A stretch of DNA of 14,101 nucleotides from Woeseia sp. (GTDB taxonomy: Bacteria; Pseudomonadota; Gammaproteobacteria; Steroidobacterales; Woeseiaceae), in NCBI GenBank assembly GCA_003229095.1, contig QIHS01000221.1, positions 1 to 14,101 on the forward strand, written 5' to 3'. How positions within the stretch are numbered: the stretch's first letter is position 1; each line of letters begins with the position of its first letter. A model generated the notes under the pieces. The model ran no database searches. It was not told where the DNA came from and saw only the letters and a list, made by a program, of their open reading frames with translations. This document shows, one piece after another, positions 1 through 6,747 of the stretch. The translations under genes were made by a program, and so were the position numbers.

Positions 1-764
1 CGCTGATGCGCGACATGGTCGAGTCCGGCGAGGCAGATTCGCTGGTGGCCGATCGTGTCTGGAAGGAAACTGAATCGGCGCTGGCGGGAACGCACCCACA
101 GGTATTTTTTGAAGTCTTGCGCTCCTGCGGCGCACTCAGAGCCGTTTTTCCGGAGATCGACGCCTTGTTCGGTGTACCGCAACCCGAAAAATGGCACCCG
201 GAAATCGACTGTGGTGTGCATACGCTGATGGCCCTTGAGCAGGCGGTGCTTCTGAGCGATGAAGTCGAGGTACGATTTGCTGCACTGGTACATGATCTGG
301 GCAAAGCGACAACACAGAAAAGGGTGCTGCCGAGTCACCCTGGTCACGAAGCACGCAGCGTCAAACTGATCAAATCAATGGCGAAACGCATGCCGCTGCC
401 CAATGCGTGTCGTGATCTCGCCTGCGCTGCTGCCGAATATCACACGCATTGCCACCGCGCATTCGAACTACGCTCTGCAACCCTGCTCAAAGTGCTGGAA
501 CGAACGGACGCATTTCGCCGCCCGCGTCGATTTGAGAAGTTCCTGCTTGTCTGCGAGGCCGATGCACGTGGCCGGACCGGTTTCGAAAATCGTGATTACT
601 CACAGGCAGACTATTTTCTCGGCGCAATGAATGCCGCGATGGCGGTGAACATCGACGACCTGACCGGAGGCGACCTGGACGGCGCGACGATCGGCAGGGA
701 AATTAAGGAAAGACGCCTGCAAGCGGTCAGGCAATTCAAAGCAAACTACGACCCGCCGAAGTAA
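1..764 (+). CDS. cca: CCA-adding tRNA nucleotidyltransferase, 3' part
   Basis: This enzyme builds or repairs the 3'-terminal CCA of tRNAs from CTP and ATP in the cytoplasm. The reading frame is open at the window edge; the Met at position 6 is internal. What is visible is the C-terminal ~253 residues. They include the tRNA-binding neck and body and an HD phosphohydrolase domain, with His72 in VHTLM and the His96-Asp97 pair in LVHDLGKA (numbered from position 6). An HD domain is typical of the ~410-residue gammaproteobacterial 'multifunctional CCA protein', which adds 2'-phosphatase and phosphodiesterase activity. By comparison with that length, about 160 N-terminal residues lie outside the window, including the nucleotidyltransferase head with its metal-binding Asp pair. 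The TAA stop lies inside the 3' end of the convergent gene on the other strand (19-bp overlap). Identification is confident; intactness of the N-terminus cannot be judged. Confidence 0.93.
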   Translation, partial: LMRDMVESGEADSLVADRVWKETESALAGTHPQVFFEVLRSCGALRAVFPEIDALFGVPQPEKWHPEIDCGVHTLMALEQAVLLSDEVEVRFAALVHDLGKATTQKRVLPSHPGHEARSVKLIKSMAKRMPLPNACRDLACAAAEYHTHCHRAFELRSATLLKVLERTDAFRRPRRFEKFLLVCEADARGRTGFENRDYSQADYFLGAMNAAMAVNIDDLTGGDLDGATIGREIKERRLQAVRQFKANYDPPK

Positions 765-1582
765 TAAAGATAGACTGACAAGGCCGTTGTCCGTCCGAAC
801 GTGTCGGAATCATCAAAGGCAATGCGGAATTCGACGTCAAGCCGATCACTGACTGGCGTCAGGAAGCCCAGGCTATAGGAGTCGACATTGCCGCCGTCGA
901 TCGCAGTCTGCCAGCGCCCCACCTTGACATCGATGCTTCTCAGGCCGAACTTGAATTCCAGCCCGGCGTTGAATCGGTAATCGATCAGGCTGTTGATCAT
1001 GCTGAGCCGCGAGCTTGAAAGAAAAACCAGCGTATCGATTTCGGGCTGTAAGCGAATATTTCGCGAATAGTCGTAGGTCATCCCGTTGAGACTAAAGCCC
1101 AGGTGTTCGCTAAGTTTCAGCCTGGCTCGCAGGCCGAGGCCATTCGCGCTGAATTTTGCAGTGCGACCGCGCAACAGGTCAGACTGAAGGTCGAACTCGA
1201 AATTGCGTCGTTCGAATTCGGCTGAAATCGAGCCGGTTTCGCCACTGATATAGAGTGATGCCAGCAGGTCACGGGAATCAAGAATGTCGGCATCGCCCCA
1301 GTAGGAAGCCCCGATCCGGATGCCAATTGGGTCGAACGAGTGATCGATTCCGATATCTGCAAACACTATCTCATTGTCGCGGAAGATGCCTTCCGTGCGA
1401 GCGGCCATTGCGGATAACGACATCCACGTATTCTCGCCGATACTGAAATCACCGAATGCTGATATTGCGCGACCGTCGGCTGAATCCCCTTCGAGCCCGG
1501 CAGCCAGGACGAAACCCTCGGCATATGCACTCGCGGTGAACAGGCTCAGGAGGACAAGCGCTGACCTTCTATACAAGAACAT
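746..1582 (-). CDS. Putative outer-membrane beta-barrel protein with signal peptide (unknown family)
   Basis: I do not recognise a named family. The 278-residue product starts with a clear Sec signal peptide: Arg5-Arg6, a hydrophobic core LVLLSLF, and a likely cut after Ala-Tyr-Ala21. The rest has no membrane helix. It alternates polar and hydrophobic residues in stretches ending in aromatic or Gly residues (for example LGFSLNGMTYDY, LDVEFRIAF, ALSVYLYYF), as in transmembrane beta strands. The last strand ends YLYYF followed by Gly-Gly-Ser, so the terminal aromatic expected of a BAM signal is not quite at the C-terminus. The ATG start is well supported by AGGAG 9 bases upstream (1592-1596). 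Both that site and the start lie within the restored uppP reading frame, which would overlap this gene by 14 bases and suggests translational coupling. The 3' end overlaps cca. A surface or envelope role is inference. Confidence 0.72.
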   Translation of the reverse strand: MFLYRRSALVLLSLFTASAYAEGFVLAAGLEGDSADGRAISAFGDFSIGENTWMSLSAMAARTEGIFRDNEIVFADIGIDHSFDPIGIRIGASYWGDADILDSRDLLASLYISGETGSISAEFERRNFEFDLQSDLLRGRTAKFSANGLGLRARLKLSEHLGFSLNGMTYDYSRNIRLQPEIDTLVFLSSSRLSMINSLIDYRFNAGLEFKFGLRSIDVKVGRWQTAIDGGNVDSYSLGFLTPVSDRLDVEFRIAFDDSDTFGRTTALSVYLYYFGGS

Positions 1583-1745
1583 AGAAAATTACTCCTGCCA
1601 GCAGGACTCTGTATATCGCAAACGGCAACAAACCAATGGCACCGACGAAACGCATGAAGAAGCCAATGCTGACATAGGCCACGATGGCGGATACCGCTAT
1701 ACCCAGTGCCAGATAACATCGCTTGTGATCAGGTTCACTGCTTCA
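1569..1745 (-). pseudogene. uppP: Out-of-frame C-terminal remainder of uppP
   Basis: Reading the minus strand one base earlier than the main uppP frame gives an open frame from just after TGA 1743-1745 down to TAG 1569-1571. From about 1713 onward it reads LALGIAVSAIVAYVSIG, then FFMRF, then LLPFAIYRVLLAG and FYVLV. That is the usual UppP ending: two hydrophobic helices with the PFxIYRxxLG signature. The frame change must lie between 1697 and 1745. It is equivalent to loss of one base (or gain of two). There is no homopolymer longer than three and no recognisable slippery heptamer in that interval. This segment also carries the ribosome-binding site and first bases of the downstream envelope-protein gene. 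Confidence 0.85.
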
Positions 1746-2350
1746 TAAATCGTTGCCAGGAGAATCACCGGTGCAGAAAGCAGGAATGAAAATCTCGCGG
1801 CGTCATGGCGGGCGAAACCAAGCAATCGAGCAGTCGTGATGGTCACGCCGGATCTCGACGTCCCTGGAATCAGTGCCAGCGCCTGCGCAAGCCCAATCAG
1901 CACGGCATCGCGAATTCGAACATCCGAAATGTTCTTGCCGCTGGCAGCAAATCGATCCGCCAATGCCATCAGGATGCCGTAGCCGGCAAGCGTCCCGACA
2001 ACCACAGCTGGATTGCGCAGGTTTGCGGCAATCCAGGCGGCAAAAAACAATCCCGCTAGCGCAGCCGGAATAGTGCCAAAGCCGAGACACCAGACCATGC
2101 GGGCCTCTTCCGCCTTGACGTCGCCGGTCAGTATTTTTCCTGTGCCCCGAATCAGGTTTGCGATGTCGTCACGGAAGAAAACGCAGACTGCGATCAGGGA
2201 GCCAAAATGCACAGCGACATCGAACGCAAGACCCTGGTCCGTCCAGCCGAAGATGCTGGGTACCAGCACCAGGTGTCCGGAACTTGAGACTGGCAGGAAC
2301 TCGGTCAGCCCCTGCACGATCGCCAGAACAATTACCTGCAATATTGTCAT
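1697..2350 (-). CDS. uppP: Undecaprenyl-diphosphatase (BacA type), frameshifted and truncated
   Basis: UppP is an inner-membrane enzyme that removes a phosphate from undecaprenyl diphosphate, recycling the lipid carrier of peptidoglycan and O-antigen synthesis; extra copies give bacitracin resistance. The 217-residue frame has both signature motifs. The first is QGLTEFLPVSSSGH (residues 13-26), with catalytic Glu17 and His26. The second is PGTSRSG (162-168), with the catalytic Arg166. Several hydrophobic membrane segments are present. The family is usually ~260-275 residues, and this frame stops early at TAG 1697-1699 after DVIWHWV. The missing last ~47 residues can be read in another frame down to 1569 (separate entry). 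Restoring one base would give ~260 residues. ATG at 2350 has AAAGGA upstream and lies 22 bases after the methyltransferase gene, so they are probably co-transcribed. Whether this is a true pseudogene or a sequence error cannot be told here. Confidence 0.9.
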   Translation of the reverse strand: MTILQVIVLAIVQGLTEFLPVSSSGHLVLVPSIFGWTDQGLAFDVAVHFGSLIAVCVFFRDDIANLIRGTGKILTGDVKAEEARMVWCLGFGTIPAALAGLFFAAWIAANLRNPAVVVGTLAGYGILMALADRFAASGKNISDVRIRDAVLIGLAQALALIPGTSRSGVTITTARLLGFARHDAARFSFLLSAPVILLATIYEAVNLITSDVIWHWV

Positions 2351-2372
2351 TCGCCAAATCCTTTTGGCGCTG

Positions 2373-3563
2373 TCACAACAAATGCGCCTTGTCTGCGGTC
2401 AGCAATGCCGGCGGCGATACAAAATCGCCGTGGGCCAAACCGATACATTTGAAGTTCTCACCCATCTCGCCGGGTAGCGTAAGTAATTTAACCTGCCCCG
2501 ACAAACTAATCTGTTGCCTAACCGGCAAAGACGTAAAGTCGGCCAGCTCCTCATCGAGCCCGCCGTTGAGCAACAAATGGGCCTGAGTAACATAGCCCGC
2601 GACGGTCATGCCATTGGCAACCGCCGCGTCGGCCACGGTCGAAAAATCGACCCATGCAGTCAGATCCTGAATGCCTGGCAATATGAGCGGATCATTGTGC
2701 GCATGATGACGAAAATGGCAGCGTAGCCAGCCTTGATTGCGATCGGCCGCATAGTATTCGCGCCTTGTGGTGCCGTAGTCGATCAGGAAAATGAAGCCCG
2801 ACTCGATCGACCCGGCCAGGTCGCTAAGCCAGTTGCCGAGTGCCAGCGATACTTCAGACTCGTAACCATCGTTTAATTGGGCACCGATCTGCATTTCGAT
2901 TGTTCTGACGGCACTGTGCAGGGCTTCTGGTGCTTTGTCGTAGCGCCATTGGAAGCGGTCGTCTTCCAGCGCCACCCGGGCCTGTAATACGTCATTGCGA
3001 CGAATCAGGAATCGCTCAACCGGCAGCGCATCGGCAACTTCGTTGGCGATAACCACACCGCGAAAACCCTGTGGAAAGTCGGCAAGCCAGGATATGCGAT
3101 CGAGGTATTGGGGCGCCTCCGCCCTGAATTTCGCTTCCTGTCGCTGCTTGAGCTCGGCAGAAACCTCAAGAATCAGGTAGCGCTCAGGCAACGCCTGCAA
3201 TTCATCCAGCTTTGCGAGCATTGACACCGCGAGCGCGCCACTGCCCGCGCCGAGTTCAAACAGGTCGCCACCGCCAAGTTGGGTGAGGATATGTGCGGAC
3301 TGTCGCGCCAATACGCGGCCGAACAGGGATGAAATCTCAGGTGCAGTAACAAAATCACCGTCCGCTCCAAACTTGGCTGCACCCGCACTGTAGTAACCCA
3401 ATCCGGGAGCATACAGAGCAAGCTGCATGTATTCCGCGAATGAAATACTTCCACCGGATGCGTCGATTTCATCACGAATCAGGCATGCAACCCTATGACT
3501 GTGCGCGGCACTGTCCGCATCCGCTTCCGGCAATTTCAGCCGATCGTGAGTTTTCAGTTGCAT
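2373..3563 (-). CDS. SAM-dependent methyltransferase, MidA/NDUFAF7 family (COG1565)
   Basis: This is a 396-residue class I methyltransferase of the DUF185/MidA family. Visible motifs in order are the family-specific LGYYSAGAAKFGADGDFVTAPEIS region (residues ~55-78), the SAM-binding ELGAGSGALA loop (103-112), acidic Glu133 at the end of strand 2 (ILEVS), and NEVADALPVERF (174-185). The C-terminal half contains FLIDYG, then RHHAHNDPLILPGIQDLTAWVDF, which is typical of the family. The eukaryotic member NDUFAF7 dimethylates an arginine of a complex I subunit. The bacterial substrate is not established, so I give no gene symbol. The length is normal. The ATG at 3563 has only a weak GAAG-like site upstream, but family similarity begins soon after it. 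It is the first gene of a probable minus-strand operon with uppP, 22 bases away. Confidence 0.9.
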   Translation of the reverse strand: MQLKTHDRLKLPEADADSAAHSHRVACLIRDEIDASGGSISFAEYMQLALYAPGLGYYSAGAAKFGADGDFVTAPEISSLFGRVLARQSAHILTQLGGGDLFELGAGSGALAVSMLAKLDELQALPERYLILEVSAELKQRQEAKFRAEAPQYLDRISWLADFPQGFRGVVIANEVADALPVERFLIRRNDVLQARVALEDDRFQWRYDKAPEALHSAVRTIEMQIGAQLNDGYESEVSLALGNWLSDLAGSIESGFIFLIDYGTTRREYYAADRNQGWLRCHFRHHAHNDPLILPGIQDLTAWVDFSTVADAAVANGMTVAGYVTQAHLLLNGGLDEELADFTSLPVRQQISLSGQVKLLTLPGEMGENFKCIGLAHGDFVSPPALLTADKAHLL

Positions 3564-3714
3564 TGATCTTCAAGCGCTCCAACAATGTCGACAATGTACG
3601 CTATATGAACGGCTGTAGTGCTTTCCCAGCAGGACGACGATGTGCCGCGCAAGCGCCTGGTTTGATCCGAACGCGGTTGTGCGCCAGCGCTTAAGCCGGC
3701 ACCCGGGACTCAAG

Positions 3715-4473
3715 ATGTCACATCCGAAACCTGAATCATTGTCTGAACGTGTCGCCCTGGTGACCGGTTCGGCCCGCCGTATCGGCGCAGCAATCGCAGC
3801 AACCCTGCATGCTGAGGGGGCGACGATAGCGGTGCACTATCGTACCTCGCGAGCTGAAGCCGACGCGCTGTGCAAACAATTCAATACCGAACGAAAGGAC
3901 TCGGCAATCGCCTTTCAGGCCGATCTGAATGCACAACAAGGTCCCGACCATTTGATCGAGGCAATTGTTGCGCAAGCAGGTCGACTCGATTTTTTGATCA
4001 ACAACGCCTCAACGTTCTACCCCACGCCGCTGGCAGAAGTCGATGAGGAGAACTGGGCTGACCTCATTGGCAGCAATCTCAAAGCACCGCTTTTTCTCTG
4101 CAAGGCGGCAGTACCCTATATTCGCGCCAACCACGGCAATATCGTTAATATCATTGATATCCATGCACGCCGACCGCTGCGTGATCACCTTGTCTACGGA
4201 GCGGCAAAGGCAGGTCTTGCCATGCTAACCCGATCGCTTGCAAAAGACCTTGCACCGGATGTGCGGGTCAATGGTGTCGCGCCGGGCGCAATCACCTGGC
4301 CTGAAAATGGCATGACGGACACTATCAAACAGGGCATCATCGATCAGATTCCGCTTGGGCGGACCGGTACGCCAGCCGACATTGCCAATGCGGTCTTGTT
4401 TCTCATTCGTGATGCGACCTACGTCACTGGACAGGTGATCCACATCGATGGCGGGCGCGCTATCGGCTGGTAG
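3715..4473 (+). CDS. Pteridine reductase (short-chain dehydrogenase, FolM/PTR1 type)
   Basis: This NADPH-dependent reductase of dihydropterins is a 252-residue classical-fold SDR. The cofactor motif is TGSARRIG (residues 17-24), with the Arg-Arg characteristic of FolM and PTR1 rather than the usual TGxxxGIG. NNASTFYPTP (96-105) is the pteridine-reductase version of the NNAG motif. At the catalytic position the usual Ser is replaced by Asp148 (IIDIHA), followed by Tyr161 and Lys165 (YGAAK), as in PTR1. The frame is open further upstream to 3640, but that extension (25 residues) has no SDR features, so I chose ATG 3715; the Shine-Dalgarno match is weak. The gene converges on folK with a 23-base gap. 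Its place beside folB and folK supports a role in tetrahydropterin or folate metabolism, probably reduction of dihydromonapterin or dihydrofolate. The exact substrate is inferred. Confidence 0.88.
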   Translation: MSHPKPESLSERVALVTGSARRIGAAIAATLHAEGATIAVHYRTSRAEADALCKQFNTERKDSAIAFQADLNAQQGPDHLIEAIVAQAGRLDFLINNASTFYPTPLAEVDEENWADLIGSNLKAPLFLCKAAVPYIRANHGNIVNIIDIHARRPLRDHLVYGAAKAGLAMLTRSLAKDLAPDVRVNGVAPGAITWPENGMTDTIKQGIIDQIPLGRTGTPADIANAVLFLIRDATYVTGQVIHIDGGRAIGW

Positions 4474-4496
4474 AGCCTCCGGACTGAATAACCCGG

Positions 4497-4985
4497 TTAG
4501 AGATCCAAATTTTCCAGCGCCAGCGGGTGAGATTCCGCGGCAAACTCCGCCCAGTGCCTTGCGATGGATTTGCCGGTCAGTGGATGAATCAGTTTCGGCG
4601 CAATTTCCGCCAGTGGCCGCAACACGAAACTGTATTTCAATATGTCTGCGCGTGGCACGCGAACGCGGGCTTCGTCAATGACCTGCGAATCATAGAGCAG
4701 CAAATCAATGTCGAGCGTTCTTGAGGCAAATGAATCAACGCCTCGCTGACGACCGGCCAATGTATGAATCTGTTCCAGTTCATCACAAACCTGCACTGGC
4801 GTCAGTGATGTGTCCAGGCAGGCCACCGCGTTCAGGAAATCATCACCCTTAAAACCGACGGCCTGGTTGCGATAAACCGATGAAATAACGCGCAAATCAA
4901 AGCGCTCACGAAGCACCCGGGCGCACAAAACCAGATTATCCGTTGGCTCGCTGTTGCTGCCAAGACCCAGGTAAACGACGGACAT
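4497..4985 (-). CDS. folK: 2-amino-4-hydroxy-6-hydroxymethyldihydropteridine pyrophosphokinase (HPPK)
   Basis: HPPK transfers pyrophosphate from ATP to 6-hydroxymethyl-7,8-dihydropterin, the step before dihydropteroate synthase in folate synthesis. The 162-residue protein starts with YLGLGSN (5-11) and has FLNAV with the pterin-contacting Asn52. The core GRQRGVDSFASRTLDIDLLLY (residues ~78-98) supplies the Arg residues and the Mg-binding Asp92 and Asp94. VLRPLAEIAP (121-130) completes the signature. Length matches the family. It lies 8 bases downstream of folB and is the last gene of the tsaD–folB–folK unit. Its end faces the pteridine reductase gene, with no clear intrinsic terminator in the 23-base gap. 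Confidence 0.95.
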   Translation of the reverse strand: MSVVYLGLGSNSEPTDNLVLCARVLRERFDLRVISSVYRNQAVGFKGDDFLNAVACLDTSLTPVQVCDELEQIHTLAGRQRGVDSFASRTLDIDLLLYDSQVIDEARVRVPRADILKYSFVLRPLAEIAPKLIHPLTGKSIARHWAEFAAESHPLALENLDL

Positions 4986-4993
4986 CAGCCTGG

Positions 4994-5362
4994 CTATTGG
5001 CTGCGACGTATCTGGACGCCGACATCCCGGGCACCGCGAATGGCACCCGGTTTATTCACTCGTACCTGTACCCAGGGCAGGGAAAATTCTGTCAGCAGAA
5101 TTTCGGCGATTTTTTCTGCCAGGGTTTCCACCAGCTGAAACTCGGACTCGGACACGAATTTTTGAATGCGCTTGGCGACCAGTTTGTAGTTAAGTGTGTC
5201 GTCGATGTTGTCGCTTGCCGCAGCACGACGAATATCTGCCCCCATTTCAAGATCGATACTGACCGTCTGCTTGATCTTGCGCTCCCAGTCCCAGATACCG
5301 ACAATGGTTTCAACGCGCATATCGCTCAGGAATATGGTGTCGGTCGTTGCGTTGTTGCTCAT
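4994..5362 (-). CDS. folB: Dihydroneopterin aldolase
   Basis: FolB splits 7,8-dihydroneopterin into 6-hydroxymethyl-7,8-dihydropterin (the substrate of the adjacent FolK) and glycolaldehyde, and can epimerise it to dihydromonapterin. The 122-residue protein has the family pattern: VGIWDWER with Glu27, IDDTLNY with Tyr59, LVETLAEKIA with the pterin-anchoring Glu79, and VNKPGAI with catalytic Lys104. Its ATG overlaps the tsaD TGA as ATGA (5359-5362), so it is very probably translationally coupled. The related epimerase FolX is an alternative, but adjacency to folK favours FolB. Confidence 0.93.
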   Translation of the reverse strand: MSNNATTDTIFLSDMRVETIVGIWDWERKIKQTVSIDLEMGADIRRAAASDNIDDTLNYKLVAKRIQKFVSESEFQLVETLAEKIAEILLTEFSLPWVQVRVNKPGAIRGARDVGVQIRRSQ

Positions 5363-6369
5363 GCGCTCGTTACCTCGGGGTTGCGCAGTGTGTCGAGTGA
5401 CCAGCGCGCTCGCGCCTGGATAGTCTGTGGTTTCTCGGCGCCATTGATTCGCAAGGCACCGGCGAGGGCGATCATGGCACCATTATCGGTGCAGTACGCC
5501 GGGCGCGGATAATACACGCTGCCGTCAAACTTCGCAGTCAACTCGGCTCTTAGCAGGCCGACGCCGCCTGCGACGACGATGCGATCCACGCCCTGATGTG
5601 CGGCTGCCTTCAGCGTTCTGGCCACCAGCGTGTCCACCGCCGCGCGCTGAAACGATGCCGCAATATCGGCGCGTGTGGAATCCAGAACATTGGCCGCAAT
5701 GGCTTCGCGCACCTTCAACATAACTGCCGTCTTAAGCCCACTGAAGCTGAAGTCGAATCCGTCACGATGAATCATCGGGCGTGGCAAAGCGCAGGCATTC
5801 TCACAACCCTCCTGCGCCAGCCTGGCCAGCGCCGGACCACCGGGATAGCCAAGATCGAGCAGCTTGGCGGTCTTGTCAAAAGCCTCGCCCACCGCGTCAT
5901 CCAGTGTCGTCCCGAGTACCTGGTAGTTGCCAAGGGACTCAACCCACACCAACATCGTATGCCCGCCGGAGACCAGCAGTGCGAGAAACGGAAACTCCGG
6001 CGGGTCGTCCTCCAGCATCGGTGCAAGCAGGTGTCCTTCCATGTGATGAACGGGAATGACAGGACAATTCCAGGCCAGGCCCAGCCCGTTTGCCAGCCCG
6101 GCACCGACCATGAGTGCACCGACAAGGCCCGGCCCTGCCGTATAGGCAATCGCATCCGCTTTTTTGCATCCTGATTCACTCAGGACCTGCTGGATCAGGG
6201 GCAACAGGCAGCGCAGATGGTCGCGTGAGGCGATTTCAGGTACGACCCCGCCGTAAACGGCGTGCAAGTCCACCTGGCTGTGCAACAATTCGCCTATGAG
6301 GCCTTCCTCTGTGTCAAACAGGGCCACACCGGTTTCGTCACAGCTCGTTTCCAGTCCCAATATCAGCAT
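5359..6369 (-). CDS. tsaD: tRNA N6-threonylcarbamoyladenosine synthase subunit TsaD
   Basis: TsaD works with TsaB and TsaE to transfer threonylcarbamoyl from threonylcarbamoyl-AMP to A37 of ANN-decoding tRNAs. The 336-residue protein begins LGLETSCDETG. It has the metal-binding His109 and His113 in HHMEGHLLAPM, LLVSGGHT (131-138), GEAFDKTAKLL (161-171), and CTDNGAMIA (293-301) with metal-binding Asp295. I chose ATG 6369 because the protein there starts exactly as the family does; the open frame extends 25 residues further upstream without similarity. Oddity: the conserved GGVSAN motif is reduced to GGVG followed directly by LLRAEL (residues 268-276). About three residues are missing there, including the Asn that contacts the nucleotide substrate (see findings). 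It is the first gene of a tsaD–folB–folK operon, with a 4-base overlap to folB, and is divergent from rpsU. Confidence 0.95.
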   Translation of the reverse strand: MLILGLETSCDETGVALFDTEEGLIGELLHSQVDLHAVYGGVVPEIASRDHLRCLLPLIQQVLSESGCKKADAIAYTAGPGLVGALMVGAGLANGLGLAWNCPVIPVHHMEGHLLAPMLEDDPPEFPFLALLVSGGHTMLVWVESLGNYQVLGTTLDDAVGEAFDKTAKLLDLGYPGGPALARLAQEGCENACALPRPMIHRDGFDFSFSGLKTAVMLKVREAIAANVLDSTRADIAASFQRAAVDTLVARTLKAAAHQGVDRIVVAGGVGLLRAELTAKFDGSVYYPRPAYCTDNGAMIALAGALRINGAEKPQTIQARARWSLDTLRNPEVTSA

Positions 6370-6427
6370 AGGCGGCGCATCATACCGCAGCAAGCCGCGA
6401 AACCAGGCGGCGAAGCGTGAATTTGGC

Positions 6428-6457
6428 TTTGCAATGTGCCCCACCCATGGATATTAT
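6428..6457 (+). promoter_or_regulatory. Candidate sigma-70 promoter for rpsU operon
   Basis: TTTGCA (6428-6433) and TATTAT (6452-6457) are separated by 18 bases. They match the -35 consensus at 4 of 6 positions and the -10 at 5 of 6. An overlapping TATGAT at 6455-6460 is an alternative -10. The implied start near 6464 would give a leader of about 58 bases before rpsU. The site lies in the 152-base divergent gap between tsaD and rpsU. This is a prediction from sequence match only. Confidence 0.45.
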
Positions 6458-6469
6458 GATCGGTTCATT

Positions 6470-6494
6470 CCCGGCCTTTGTGTCGGGTTTCTTT
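6470..6494 (+). promoter_or_regulatory. Leader hairpin with T-rich tail upstream of rpsU
   Basis: CCCGGC (6470-6475) pairs with GTCGGG (6482-6487), giving a 6-bp stem with one G·U pair and a 6-base loop, followed by TTTCTTT. It falls within the predicted rpsU leader. It could be a weak attenuator or a 5' stabilising structure. The stem is short, so functional status is uncertain. Confidence 0.3.
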
Positions 6495-6521
6495 ATGTTT
6501 GGACCAAAAACAGATAATCGT

Positions 6522-6737
6522 ATGCCAAGTGTTCGCCTAAAAGAAAATGAGTATTTCGACGCTGCTCTGCGTCGTTTCAAACGTGCCTGTGAGAAAGCGG
6601 GCGTGCTAACCGAGTTGCGTCGCCGCGAGTTTTATGAAAAGCCAACGCAGGAAAGAAAGCGCAAGAAAGCTGCTGCCGTAAAACGCCACCTCAAGCGGAT
6701 TTCCCGCGAGACATCGAAGCGCACACGCCTTTACTGA
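6522..6737 (+). CDS. rpsU: 30S ribosomal protein S21
   Basis: S21 is a small basic protein of the 30S platform needed for initiation on mRNAs with Shine-Dalgarno sites. The 71-residue product is a full-length match to the family: MPSVRLKENE at the start, then ALRRFKRACEKAG, LRRREFYEKP, a Lys/Arg-rich tail, and the terminal RTRLY. The start at ATG 6522 is fixed by family similarity. The frame stays open upstream to 6417, but that extension does not resemble S21. The ribosome-binding site is poor (A-rich, no GGAG close by). It is the first gene of the rpsU–yqeY–dnaG–rpoD block and lies 10 bases before yqeY. Confidence 0.97.
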   Translation: MPSVRLKENEYFDAALRRFKRACEKAGVLTELRRREFYEKPTQERKRKKAAAVKRHLKRISRETSKRTRLY

Positions 6738-6747
6738 AAAAACCGCA

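Noticed and set aside
1697..1745. Programmed ribosomal frameshift in uppP
   Set aside because: No X_XXY_YYZ slippery heptamer, no internal Shine-Dalgarno at suitable spacing, and UppP is not known to use recoding.
1374..1748. 124-codon plus-strand frame across the uppP/barrel-protein junction
   Set aside because: Antisense to two recognisable coding segments, no ribosome-binding site and low-complexity composition.
3582..3598. ACAATGT direct repeat (ACAATGTCG ACAATGTAC) between the divergent methyltransferase and reductase genes
   Set aside because: Only 7-9 bases, two copies, no dyad symmetry and no convincing promoter around it; could be chance.
3640..3714. Longer start for the pteridine reductase
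   Set aside because: The additional residues have no SDR features; the usual short leader before the beta strand and TGSARRIG fits ATG 3715.
4474..4496. Bidirectional terminator between the pteridine reductase and folK
   Set aside because: Only a CCGG/CCGG pair with an A/T-rich loop; too weak to call.
6370..6444. N-terminal extension of tsaD by 25 residues
   Set aside because: The family begins at Met-Leu-Ile-Leu-Gly; the extension has no similarity and would overlap the rpsU promoter region.
6417..6521. 35-residue upstream extension of rpsU
   Set aside because: S21 is ~71 residues and starts MPxIxVxEN-like at ATG 6522; the extension covers the predicted promoter and hairpin.
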